A stretch of DNA of 64,000 bases from Lytechinus pictus (lineage: Eukaryota; Echinodermata; Echinoidea; Temnopleuroida; Toxopneustidae): the NCBI RefSeq assembly GCF_037042905.1, contig NC_087245.1, positions 28,708,001 through 28,772,000 of the forward strand. Reading direction: 5' to 3'. Below are positions 51,700 through 64,000 of the stretch, piece after piece. Numbering within the stretch: the first letter of the stretch is position 1; the number at the start of each line of letters is the position of its first letter. Both the position numbers and the translations under genes were made by a program. The notes beneath the pieces are model-generated. The model was given only the letters and a program-made list of their open reading frames with translations. It was not told where the DNA came from and ran no database searches.

Positions 51700-53230
51700 G
51701 AACAAGGTTATGATCTAACCTTGTTCTCTGTTACTACTCCCTGTGTGGTGAAATAAGGTTGGCAATGTTTGGCTTATTTTCTCTTTTTCTTTGGGACAAA
51801 TGCTTGATTTTTGACACTGTCAGTTTCCATTACAGCTATTCATCATATAACTTGGCTCTTAAGTAAATTTGATTCTTTAAATTATTTTTTCTTAATAAAA
51901 AATAGAGATTGAAAAATGACAATTGTCTTGCCATATTACTTTCCACCAATAGAGGGCGTACACAAAAATATGCCCAAAATTCAAGTTTTCGAGCGCTCTG
52001 GTGAAAATTGCTCCCAAGTTACTAATGAAAAATAAATTGCAACTGTATGGAAAATAGTATTTTTGGTCACAAAAGTGATATTTTAATGATATTTTAAATT
52101 GTGAGCTGTGTACAGCATTGGCATACCATAGTCCTACCTGTAGATTCCCCACAGGCAGGATGGTAATGAACCCTTGAGTGGGCCTATTCAAATTATTTCC
52201 TCAGTCACACTGACATTGTCCAGCTGCTGTCAGTTGAAACAAATTTTTATTTCTCCTTGAACATTTTTTGGTTCAGTTAAGTTGGTCGTTAATGTCAAAT
52301 TGGTAAAAATTGAAATATTGTATAATTCAAACAATAAAAAGAAAAGAAATAGGTCTAGTGATGGACATCATGATCATCGAGACATCGACTGTCATTTGCA
52401 TGTCACTGAGTTGTGCATATACATCTAACGTTAGAGTAGATCTAGATCTAAAGTAACTGATTTGTGAAAATTAAGCGAAAAATTTAAGATGTCATAACTT
52501 TCTTATTTTACATCTGATTTTGATGAAATTTTCAGCATTATGCTTGTTGGATTTTTCTCTATTGATTAAAATCAACATTTTTCTGGGGTGGACTTAACCT
52601 CTGAACAATGTAGTTTTATACAGATCACAGATTAACTGTAATTCCCTAACGTCACGAACGTTACTAGGTCTAGAGTTGCTCACACAAGTCTAAGTAACTG
52701 CACTTTACAGTTTACAGCTGACATCTGTTGAGTCTTCTTATCAAATAGGCCTACAACATTTATAAAGGGCTAATGTACGCATTGATTTTAAGCGCTGGAG
52801 TCATAGCCTAGGTTTTTAGTTGAACAGTTGGACATGTTTTTTGCATGTTGGATACACCTGTTCACAGCAACCTCCCTGCCTTTGGGGAATATACATATAG
52901 GCCTATGGCTATGCAGTACACAACACACATTTAAAAATCACTTTTGTAACCAAAAATAATTATTTCCATATACATGTAGTTGTGATTTATTTTTGATTAA
53001 TTAATTGGGGATCATTTTTTTTTTGCAAGAAAATAGTCATTCAAAAATATAATTATAAGATTTCAATTTACTTCAATGCCAAGTTATCTGATGAATAGTT
53101 GTACTGGATAATGACTAAAAAAAATCAAGCATTTGTCCCCAAGAACAAGAGAAAAATAAGCCAAACATTGTCAACCTTATTTCCCCACACAGGGAGTCCT
53201 AACAGAGAACAAGGTTACAGTAAGGTTACA
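51700..53230. repeat. Large foldback region with inner MITE half
   Basis: 51700-52170 is repeated in inverted form at about 52790-53230. Matching blocks are AACAAGGTTATGATCTAACC, CCCTGTGTGGTGAAATAAGG and CACTTTTGT with CCAAAAATA. Between them, 52200-52610 is the right part of a TTAAAGGACAAGTCC-family MITE ending GGGGTGGACTTAACC. The order of insertions is not resolved. Confidence 0.6.
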
Positions 53231-53383
53231 GTATATCATCACCTTTTTCATTGCATGAGTGGTTGGATAGAATTAATGAAAAAAAAAAAAGACTTCTGTA
53301 AAATAAAGGGAAAATGCATGGAGGATAATTTAATAAGGATAAGAACAACAAAAATTACTATTCTATTACTGATTAAAGTGGTA

Positions 53384-53525
53384 GGTTTTTAATCTAAATC
53401 TAGTCTTAAAAATGGAAAGTGTTGGAGAGTGACGAACATAAACCGGGAGAGTATTTCAAAGCCTAGGAGCACATACGGCGAAAGCACAATCACCATAGCG
53501 GATGTAGGTTCGAGGACGATGAACT
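53384..53525 (-). mobile_element. LINE reverse-transcriptase C-terminal relic
   Basis: The minus strand from about 53517 reads RPRTYIRYGDCAFAVCAPRL, then a TGA stop where non-LTR elements normally have Trp, then NTLPVYVRHSPTLSIFKTR and a Leu-Lys-Thr-Tyr-like end. The AF-V-APRLWN-LP pattern and the final F-K-LKTYLF type ending are characteristic of the C-terminus of many LINE ORF2 proteins. It is inactive and 5'-truncated. Confidence 0.7.
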
Positions 53526-53918
53526 ACATGTAGTTGAAGATGGACAGATGAGGATGAGCGAAAAATCTGGTTTAGACTAACGTAAAAGGAAATTCTGAGG
53601 CACACAACAAGCCAATATTGGAGACACACCACAGAGAGTGAGCTTAGCTAAAGTAACAAGTGGTGTGTGTGCCACAAATTGAGAACCAGTGGTCAAGTTT
53701 AAGCTTGCTGAAGTTTTATTTTCACCGTTGATAATTTGTTCTTTTTCAGCATATGTGTAGCCATTCCGTCTCATCATTTAACATTTATGAACTTGGTATA
53801 AGAAGCCCTTGAAAAGTGAACCGAATTATGCATATATTCCTAGACTGCATATAACATTTATTTTAAGTCAACCTTTCATAAGCTGAATAATTGCCAAAGT
53901 CAAAGCTTTTTTTCAGAC

Positions 53919-54465
53919 CATAAAAGTTATTATTATGGTAATTTTGCCATCCAATGGTAACTACCAGTACCATGGTTTACTTTGCCATCCAATGGTATAC
54001 AAATAATGAATGTTTATGAGTGTAATGGACAGGATACTTCATGAGGTGAAAGATGAAAAGATCCATTCAACGAGGAGTAGCTGAGTCGAATGGATCATTC
54101 ATTTCGTCTTTCACCAAATGAAGTATTCTGTCCATTGCACGAATGAAGGAACATTCATTCTTTGGTTTATATATGACACTTAAAACTAGATTATTTTTCA
54201 TATGAAAAAATGTTGATGCAAAATATGATCATGCAATGCGAGCTCGGTCTGTTGATTGTCGTGTACAATTGCAAGGTCGATGATGTCATTGTAAAATGGT
54301 CCGAATGATGGATATCAAACAACCAATCAAATGCCAAGGATCTAGGTGTCATAAAATAACTACCGATATATCAATGCTCATCAGCCAATCAAAATAAAAA
54401 AAACATGAAAGTTACTATTGGATGGCAAAGTTACATTAATATTAAATTTTTGCGACAGGGCCCAG
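53919..54465. mobile_element. MITE with ATAAAAGTTACTATTATGG end, interrupted
   Basis: Left ATAAAAGTTATTATTATGGT with GCCATCCAATGGTAACTACC, right TTACTATTGGATGGCAAAGT, ending GACAGGGCCC. An uninterrupted copy is at 59279-59437. About 53996-54390 is a different element inserted within. Confidence 0.7.
53996..54390. mobile_element. CAAATAATGAATGTTTATGAG-family MITE, copy 1
   Basis: Starts CAAATAATGAATGTTTATGA and contains CAATGGACAGGATACTTCAT with the inverted ATGAAGTATTCTGTCCATTG. It is shared with 55798-56222 in intron 1 of ARF-C, including the TCAAATG-CAAGG-TCTA block near the right end. Confidence 0.7.
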
Positions 54466-54633
54466 AACATGAAAAAACGTGTTCGCCTTTTAAACAGATT
54501 ATGTGGCCCCAAGAGATTTGACTTCGACAGGCTCTATTGTATGTTAGACACTTCTAGTGCTGTAAAATTTGTTTCCTTTTAGTCCAGCTTTTAATCACTT
54601 TTAAACTTTTTATTTCCCTTTTGGTGTTTACAG

Positions 54634-57952
<3,319 letters not shown>

Positions 57953-59278
57953 CATATTTGTGTCTGTCAATATCTCTCTTTCCATCTCACACTAAATCCA
58001 TTCATAATTCCGTGTAGACCTTTACCCTCATAGCAATTAAAAATCCAAGTTGACCCAAACATCAAATTGATTTGAATGCTAACAGAAAATCACATAAGCA
58101 TAACATTGAAATATCATTAAGATATAATGACAGCATTTAATATGGCATACTTTTTTCATAAAACATTGATATGTATAATTTATTCAGTGTGTTAATGAAA
58201 GAGATTGTTTCATCACACACTAATTGCTTCTTTATGAAGTCCTGGTTATACATTTGAAGATTTTGATTAAAAACAAATCTTCATTTCATTGGAATACTTG
58301 TTATTTACAGTAATGGTTTTACATGTTTCCTAGAGATACATGCCATATTTTACATCATGAAAGTTTGAGTGTTATGCTTGTTTGATTTTGCTGTATTAAT
58401 ACAGGTTAACTTGGACTTGGACCTTAATGGGGGAATTCACTCTGATATTAAGTGGGTAACCCACAGTATAAGGAGAGAGCTACAATTCGGTCCAAGTCTT
58501 CGGATAACTACGTGTATATATATGAATAATTATTACCTATACAAGGCATTTTAGGAGATAAATAAGTCATATTTCGCTCGCTACTTCAATCCGAGACCAG
58601 AACGAGGTAAACATTTGCCATGTTGCCCTCCCCGGGCTTTGCCCATAGAAATCCTGTACAAAATAGAGGGCAATATTGGCCATATTTCTGCTAGTGCGCT
58701 TGCGCAGTAGGAGCTGATTTTGATCGCTAATTTAAGAAATCTGGCTGGAACCAGTTTATGAACCAACGCATTGTAGATAATGCGCGGCGCGGCCAGTGCA
58801 TACACAAACGTAACCCAAGCGCAAGATTTCTACACGTTAAGTGTATGTGCGCACCATGCATGATGCGCGACTGTAAGGCAACAATTGTGTCACAATTGCT
58901 TATTAAGGGTTACTTCGCTAAACCTGAAATCAGAAGTAGTGATAAGCAAACAGGCATATAAATTGTTCCAAATAGTAGCTTGAATTACACATTGTACAGC
59001 CTTAGGTAATGATAATAATATTGACTGGTTCTTCCTTTGGGAAACATCAAATATGTCGCCCTGAAAAGAACCATATTGTCCTCGTCTAAAGACTCTGGCC
59101 AATATGATTCTGTTGCGGGCAGCATTTTTTATGTTCCTCTCAAGGCCAGTCAATATTATATAAATGTTTGTTACTACAAAATTGGAAAATAGTATTGAAC
59201 ATGGACATCATAAATTCTTTGACATCCATAAATCAGAGTAAAATCGCATGAATGACCAGAACGCTAGAAAAAAAGCAG
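57953..59278 (+). other. ARF-C 3' region and spacer
   Basis: No coding exon is seen. 58070-58440 has decayed TTAA-family words (ATTTGAATGC, CAAATCATT-like). 58570-58900 contains CpG-bearing sequence with CTTGCGCAGTAGGAGC (near 58700), a word like the CTTGCGCAGTAGCG upstream of the candidate exon at 10709. The poly(A) site is unknown. Confidence 0.4.
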
Positions 59279-59437
59279 GGCCCCGTCGCATAAAAGTTAC
59301 TATTATGGTAACTTTGCCATCAAATGGTAACTACCATGGAAACGATGATCAACAACCAATCAGAATCAAGGATTCTATGCAAGTTATCATTGTATGGCAA
59401 AGTAACCATAATGGTAACTTTTATGCAATGGGGGCCA
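59279..59437. mobile_element. MITE with GGCCCCGTCGCATAAAAG end, intact copy
   Basis: GGGCCCCGTCGCATAAAAGT with TACTATTATGGTAACTTTGC on the left is the inverse of AACCATAATGGTAACTTTTA with TGCAATGGGGGCC on the right. It is the intact relative of 53919-54465. Confidence 0.85.
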
Positions 59438-59646
59438 GACTGTCTTTGCTCACTTCCTTTAATAACTACGTTATTATTCAAAATTCATGGCTTAGTATGG
59501 CTCTTTTGGCCTTGCAGCAATTCATTATCAGGGGCATTGGTTTTCTGCTAATACTTTGAAAAATATAGATACCTGAGGAACCATTTCCTGAAAGTATCTT
59601 CTGCCAGCACTGCCAAGACTTCACTATCTGACAGTTACAGACCTAG

Positions 59647-59797
59647 GGAGTGTTTCATGAAAGGTCTTGTCAGACGTTTTATCCGACAAAGTGTTTTATC
59701 GGACAGTTTCCATAGTAGCAGTGCTTCTCAGCTAATCAACATCAAGGAAAGTTGTCATATCTGACAACTTGTAAGATGTTGATGAAACACTCCCCAG
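59647..59797. mobile_element. MITE with GGGAGTGTTTCAT ends
   Basis: Left AGGGAGTGTTTCATGAAAGG, right GATGAAACACTCCCC. Inner blocks GTCAGACGTTTTATCCGACA and GTTGTCATATCTGACAAC suggest paired stems. Confidence 0.8.
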
Positions 59798-60902
59798 GGT
59801 CTCTCTCAGCCAATCAGAACCAGGAACAAGTCAGCTGATACCATAGTTGTCAGATGACGAATGTTGATGCAACCCCTTGGGGTGGATTCCCCCTTTGATA
59901 GTGCAAGCATTGCTTTGATGATTTCTCTTTGAAACTTGGAATTATTTTTACGAAAGTGATTTAAAGCAATTTAAATGAGAGGAAATTGTATTGAATGGAT
60001 TGATTTTACAGTTGCTTGCATTTCTTTGAAATTACATTTGACAATGTATGTTTTGTGATATGTAATCATTTCAATTGTAACCAGTATTGACTATTCATGA
60101 ACTAATGAATAATTTTTGGGGAAAGTATTTCCAACCATTACATTTTTTGTGTATTTAACAAAGTAAATCTCAATAGAAATTCAACATCTGATTGAGTCTT
60201 CTTGTATGACCATGTATGAACATTCATTAGTCAACAATTATGTGCTTTTTAAGTCATTCCATTATGTATGGGATATTTCTTTCCTTTCTTTTAAATGAAA
60301 AATGAAATAAAATGTACACGGAAAACTCTTATAAAAGGATGGCAATTAAAACTGTTTTAAGTGTTGGTAAAGCAATCAAAGAACAATAGCCTTTAGTTTG
60401 CCAATGGGTCTTAATTTCAGGTTATGAAATGTGTCATTTTGTGTTCTTGCCTGTCAAATAAAATATGACAGACAGAGCTGTTTGCTGGATTGATTTTCTG
60501 AAAGATTGAGAGAATTTGTTATTCATAAAGTATTTATTAGAAATCCTCTATATGCATTTGCGAGTAATAAATGTGTCATGTATGAAAAGATATATTTTCA
60601 TATATTAAAATATTAGGGCATTGATTAATCAAGCACAGATACATGTACCAAATTTTACCATTCATTGCCCATATCGTCTGCTATGCAGCTTCTATTTATG
60701 AGGGATGTCAGCTTCTCAATATAAGTCCAGAATTCAAGGCAATTTTCATTTAGGCTTGTTATTAACATGTTATTTTCTAACAGTTACACTGTATTTGAAA
60801 TGATAGCTTTCATGTATGCTATTGTATGCTCCCTTGTGAATGCTTGTGAACATGGTCTCAATATTTGTTGATGACAATATTCGATGAAAAACCTCTTTTG
60901 AA

Positions 60903-61052
60903 ACCTGAAGCATTGTGGTCTCGTGGTTCTGAATCTCGCCTTTGAAATTGAGGGTCACATGTTCCAATTCCAGCCACGGCGTTGATCCTCAATGTGCTGC
61001 AGTCAAACCTGAAGGGGTACACGTAAATGGATAACAGCAGGAAGTGAATTCC
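60903..61052 (+). mobile_element. tRNA-derived SINE fragment
   Basis: GTGGTCTCGTGGTTCTGAAT, then CTCGCC and, about 40 bases later, TGTTCCAATTCCAGCC, look like decayed A and B boxes of a tRNA-derived SINE head. The body runs to AGCAGGAAGTGAATTCC, where a TTAA MITE follows. GCTGTGAATGAGAATCGG after 61644 may be its continuation. Confidence 0.4.
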
Positions 61053-61644
61053 TTAAAGGAGAATGAAACTCTTGGAGCAAGTTAGCTTTTGTGAAAGCAG
61101 AAAAATCAAAGAATAAGATCAACAAAAGTTTGAGTAAAATAGGACTAGCAATAGAAGAGTTATGAGCATTTGAATGTCGAGATCACTAATGCTATGGAGA
61201 TCCTCCCATTGGCAATGCGACCAAGATCTATGATGTCACAGATGAACAACTCTCCCCTTTTGGACACTGAAAATATACCCCAAAACATCTCTTTTTGCTC
61301 ATTCTAATCAGATGGCAAACGATTCATCAATGATATAATGTTGTGAAACCTCTGTACTTGTCCTCTCATAAAGAGAACACCTCACCTTGTGATAGACTCT
61401 ATAAAAGTGAGAATATAAGTGAAATAAGTACTAAAGTAATGAGGGAGTTGTACGTGTGTGACATCACAGATCTTGGTCGCATTGCCAATAGGAGGATCTA
61501 CATGGCATTAGTGATCTCAATATTCAAATGCTCATAACTTTCTTATCATCCATTCAATCTTCCTCAAACTTTCAACAATATTTTATTTTTATTTTTCTCT
61601 TTGATATGGATTCAGCTGGTTTCAAGGGTTTCATTCTCCTTTAA
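61053..61644. mobile_element. TTAAAGGAGAATGAAAC-family MITE, simple copy
   Basis: TTAA at both edges. Left TTAAAGGAGAATGAAACTCT, right GGGTTTCATTCTCCTTTAA. The arms include CCATTGGCAATGCGACCAAG and its inverse TTGGTCGCATTGCCAATAGG. It is the reference for 50480-51654. Confidence 0.9.
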
Positions 61645-63235
61645 GCTGTGAATGAGAATCGGTAGCCTTTTAGCACCTTACAAGGTGGATGTCTGTGGAT
61701 ATAAATGCCTCATAACATTATCGTCATCATCATTATACATGAGTTATCCTCTCTGAGCATGAAACAAAGCCAGATAATCGAGATGCACTAATAATCACTG
61801 AAGTAGGCCTACATCTTCCAGCCAATCATTGCAAAGAGGCTTATTGTACACATTATATGCATGGTGAAAATTGCTGAATTTTGGGTAGCAAATATTTCAT
61901 ATTTCTCAATAAAGCTCCTATAAAGCTTAAGTGTCAAGTCATTGTATTGTCTCCATGTTTGATTTGGTGTAGTTTTTTTCTCTAAATAGCGAGTATGAAG
62001 CTTGGACTTATGCAAATCAAGCTGGTTTTATAAAGGGCATTTATTTATAATTTTGTTTTTGTGACGCTATACAGTAACCATCTGTTTTTTATGATTATTC
62101 ATTAAAACTGGCTTTTCTCAGCCTTCTTTCTCTTTGTAAAGAGGTCAGTGGAGCTTGATGTAGTGTCAGCATAACAAACTAGTGATAAGGAGCCAACCTT
62201 GGCCCTGCAATAGCCTTTGCCTAATTTTTAGGCAGCATGATAATTTGTGGTAAAGAATTCGCAATGCGTTGATTAATTTTCATATTGAACATACACAAAA
62301 GTTTCAGGAATATTTCAAAAATAGTTACATGTGTGATTTAAGATTATACTGAGGTGACATATTTTATGCATGATCTGTGGATGAATACTAATTAGCATGC
62401 ATCCTCTTGTCATGAAATGGTCACTTCGACGATGTGTTCTATACCATACGCAACTGCACCCTCTAATTTAGGGTCTTACCTGATTAATGTAATAATGTTC
62501 CACAGTGAGTGTAGGTCGGGCATTCGTTTTTATATCACGGGGATATTATTCAGAGTATGTCTATGGTTATATTTAAGTATTTAGAAACTATTACAACAAT
62601 CCTGTACATGTATATGATAGGTCATTTTTTTAATAAAAGGTGATTATTGATTTTCATTCCATTTCATCTATAAAACAAAAATGGGATTGTACATTTTGAC
62701 TTGAGATTTCTCCCCAGTGGGATTTCAAATACTAGTATCATTGAGGAGCTACTATCCAGATCATTGCATAAGGTTGTATGTATCAAGATAACTTACACAC
62801 TGTTTATCATTTTAACAAGAAAACATGAATATAGTTATCTTTTCATGTTATTTCTCTTGTCCAATTATCCACCTTTAAATGCATAATTTTTCAAGGGAAT
62901 TGCGTGTCATGATAATTTTTTTTAATGTATATGAAAATAGGAGTCATATTTCCTCCATGTCATTCAGGAAAAATATGAAATTCTGAAAAGATATCCCTTC
63001 AAGGGATATGAAACCTCAGCTGATTATTTGTCAAAAAGTTGATATATTTTTAATTATAATTCAATCAATCAGGAGGAAGGGTAATCAACATTCAGTATGT
63101 AAAAGTTTTGGTGATGGTTTAAATATTATGTAATCTATCATATTGTCATTAAATGAATTAATAATTATTGTATATCACATGGTATTTATTATTGTTATTC
63201 ATGTATTAATTTATACGTTTTGATTGATGTGTACA
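61645..63235. other. Spacer, nothing recognised
   Basis: AT-rich DNA without supported genes. The small open frames have no motif. Confidence 0.4.
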
Positions 63236-63315
63236 TTGTGTGTGTGTGTGTGTGTGAGAGAGAGGGGGGGGGGTGGGAGGTTGTGATGGCGAGAGCGAAC
63301 GAGGGGGGGGGGAGA
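63236..63315. repeat. GT and GA simple repeats with G-runs
   Basis: GTGTGTGTGTGTGTG passes into GAGAGAGA and two G-runs (about 63264 and 63304). Confidence 0.9.
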
Positions 63316-63375
63316 GGCGATGCCTGAGAAAGAATGAGGAACAGACAAAATGATAGAGACAACTCCAGACATGCC

Positions 63376-63547
63376 AGGGGGCCGTTTCATAAAGCTGTTT
63401 GTAAGTTAAGGAGACTTTAAGAACGACTGGTGATCCTTTCTTACGCGCCAAACCATCGCCCATGAATATACCATTTACCACAAGAAAGGGTCACCAATCG
63501 TTCTTTAAGTCGCTTAAACTAAAGAACGGCTTTATGAAACACCCATC
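63376..63547. mobile_element. MITE with GGGGGCCGTTTCATAAAG ends, copy 2
   Basis: Same orientation and length as 26561-26735. It has small differences (loss of AGCG near 63413, TTACGCGCC in the loop). Confidence 0.85.
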
Positions 63548-63684
63548 AGAATTGATGAAGATGATTGGGTGGGACCAATAAGGGATGAGAGAGACACCCA
63601 AAGCAGAGGAAGGCGAGAAGCAGTATAAATTGAATTGATGGATTCATCAGCGGATCTACCCCCGCTCACGTATAGTGGCAGTAC

Positions 63685-64000
63685 GCATAGGCGGATCCTG
63701 CCCCCCCCCCATTGGCAGAGGAAAAAAAAAGAAAAAAGGGGGATATAAAAAAAAGAAGAAAAAGACTGGAAAAGAGGAGAAAAAAAAGAAGGGAAAGGAA
63801 ACATAAGAGGAGGAAGATGAGTGAATAAAATAAGATTAGGAAAGATTGGAAAATAATAATTAAAAAAAATCTTTCATCTTTCTAACCTTTACACTATATA
63901 AAATTTTCGCTCGCGCTTCGCGATCGCATTGCCTTTTAGGTGATTTACATATCTTGCTCAATACGGAGTTTAAAATATCAAAATTTTAAGTCAATATACA
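63685..64000 (-). mobile_element. End of a second GCGAGC-unit hAT-like element
   Basis: CATAGGCGGATCCTG followed by a C-run is a hAT-type end read on the plus strand. A polypurine stretch (63718-63835) and then GCTCGCGCTTCGCGATCGCA (63909-63928) follow. On the minus strand 63700-64000 is collinear with 35080-35330 of the 7.6-kb element (TTGATATTTTAAACT, ATTGAGCAAGATATGTA, AGGCAATGCGA). The element runs off the right edge. Confidence 0.75.

Overview
The window is animal nuclear DNA: intron-containing genes with GT-AG junctions, AT-rich spacers, and a very dense layer of short interspersed, inverted and tandem repeats. The style of the repeats (TU-like foldback transposon, many MITE families, tRNA-derived SINEs, G-run elements) suggests a sea urchin, perhaps Lytechinus-like. 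That is an inference from repeat character and was not tested by a search.

The only confidently functional genes are three plus-strand ADP-ribosylation factor (ARF) small-GTPase paralogues in tandem: ARF-A (coding 19648-24177, 178 aa), ARF-B (41443-44542, 181 aa) and ARF-C (54683-57952, 181 aa). Each has four coding exons with identical boundaries and phases, and each is preceded by a conserved splice acceptor in the 5' UTR, so non-coding first exons must lie upstream. All nucleotide-binding motifs are intact. The paralogues differ mainly at the extreme N-terminus, in residues 132-156 and in the tail. The central part of coding exon 1 is almost identical at the DNA level in all three, which suggests gene conversion.

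Layout: 1-9250 is repeats and spacer, with a large foldback element (6502-7980) inserted in a CTA microsatellite. 9261-10540 is a nested palindrome, followed by a possible first exon (10709-10918) and a polypurine tract. 13336-15873 is a 1,269-bp tandem duplication. 16184-18268 is an inverted-repeat-bounded element that carries a broken RecQ-like helicase fragment, itself split by a TTAA-targeting element. 19604-25000 holds ARF-A. 26280-28305 is repeats. 28306-37724 is a multi-level nest of transposons. 37977-40290 holds three more elements. 40867-41321 is a Tc1/mariner relic just before ARF-B (41402-44800). 44973-54470 is MITEs, G-run elements, nested TTAA elements and a LINE relic. 54634-57952 is ARF-C. 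The rest is spacer, SINE and MITE copies, with another copy of the large nested element running off the right edge.

The most unusual content is a set of non-autonomous elements that share one design: short terminal inverted repeats, a run of G just inside each end, an 8-bp target duplication, and an interior built of degenerate minisatellite units with no transposase. Seven or more are present (3913, 6502, 29113, 29633, 37977, 48320 and 50847, probably also 2252), and six have target duplications that can be read directly.
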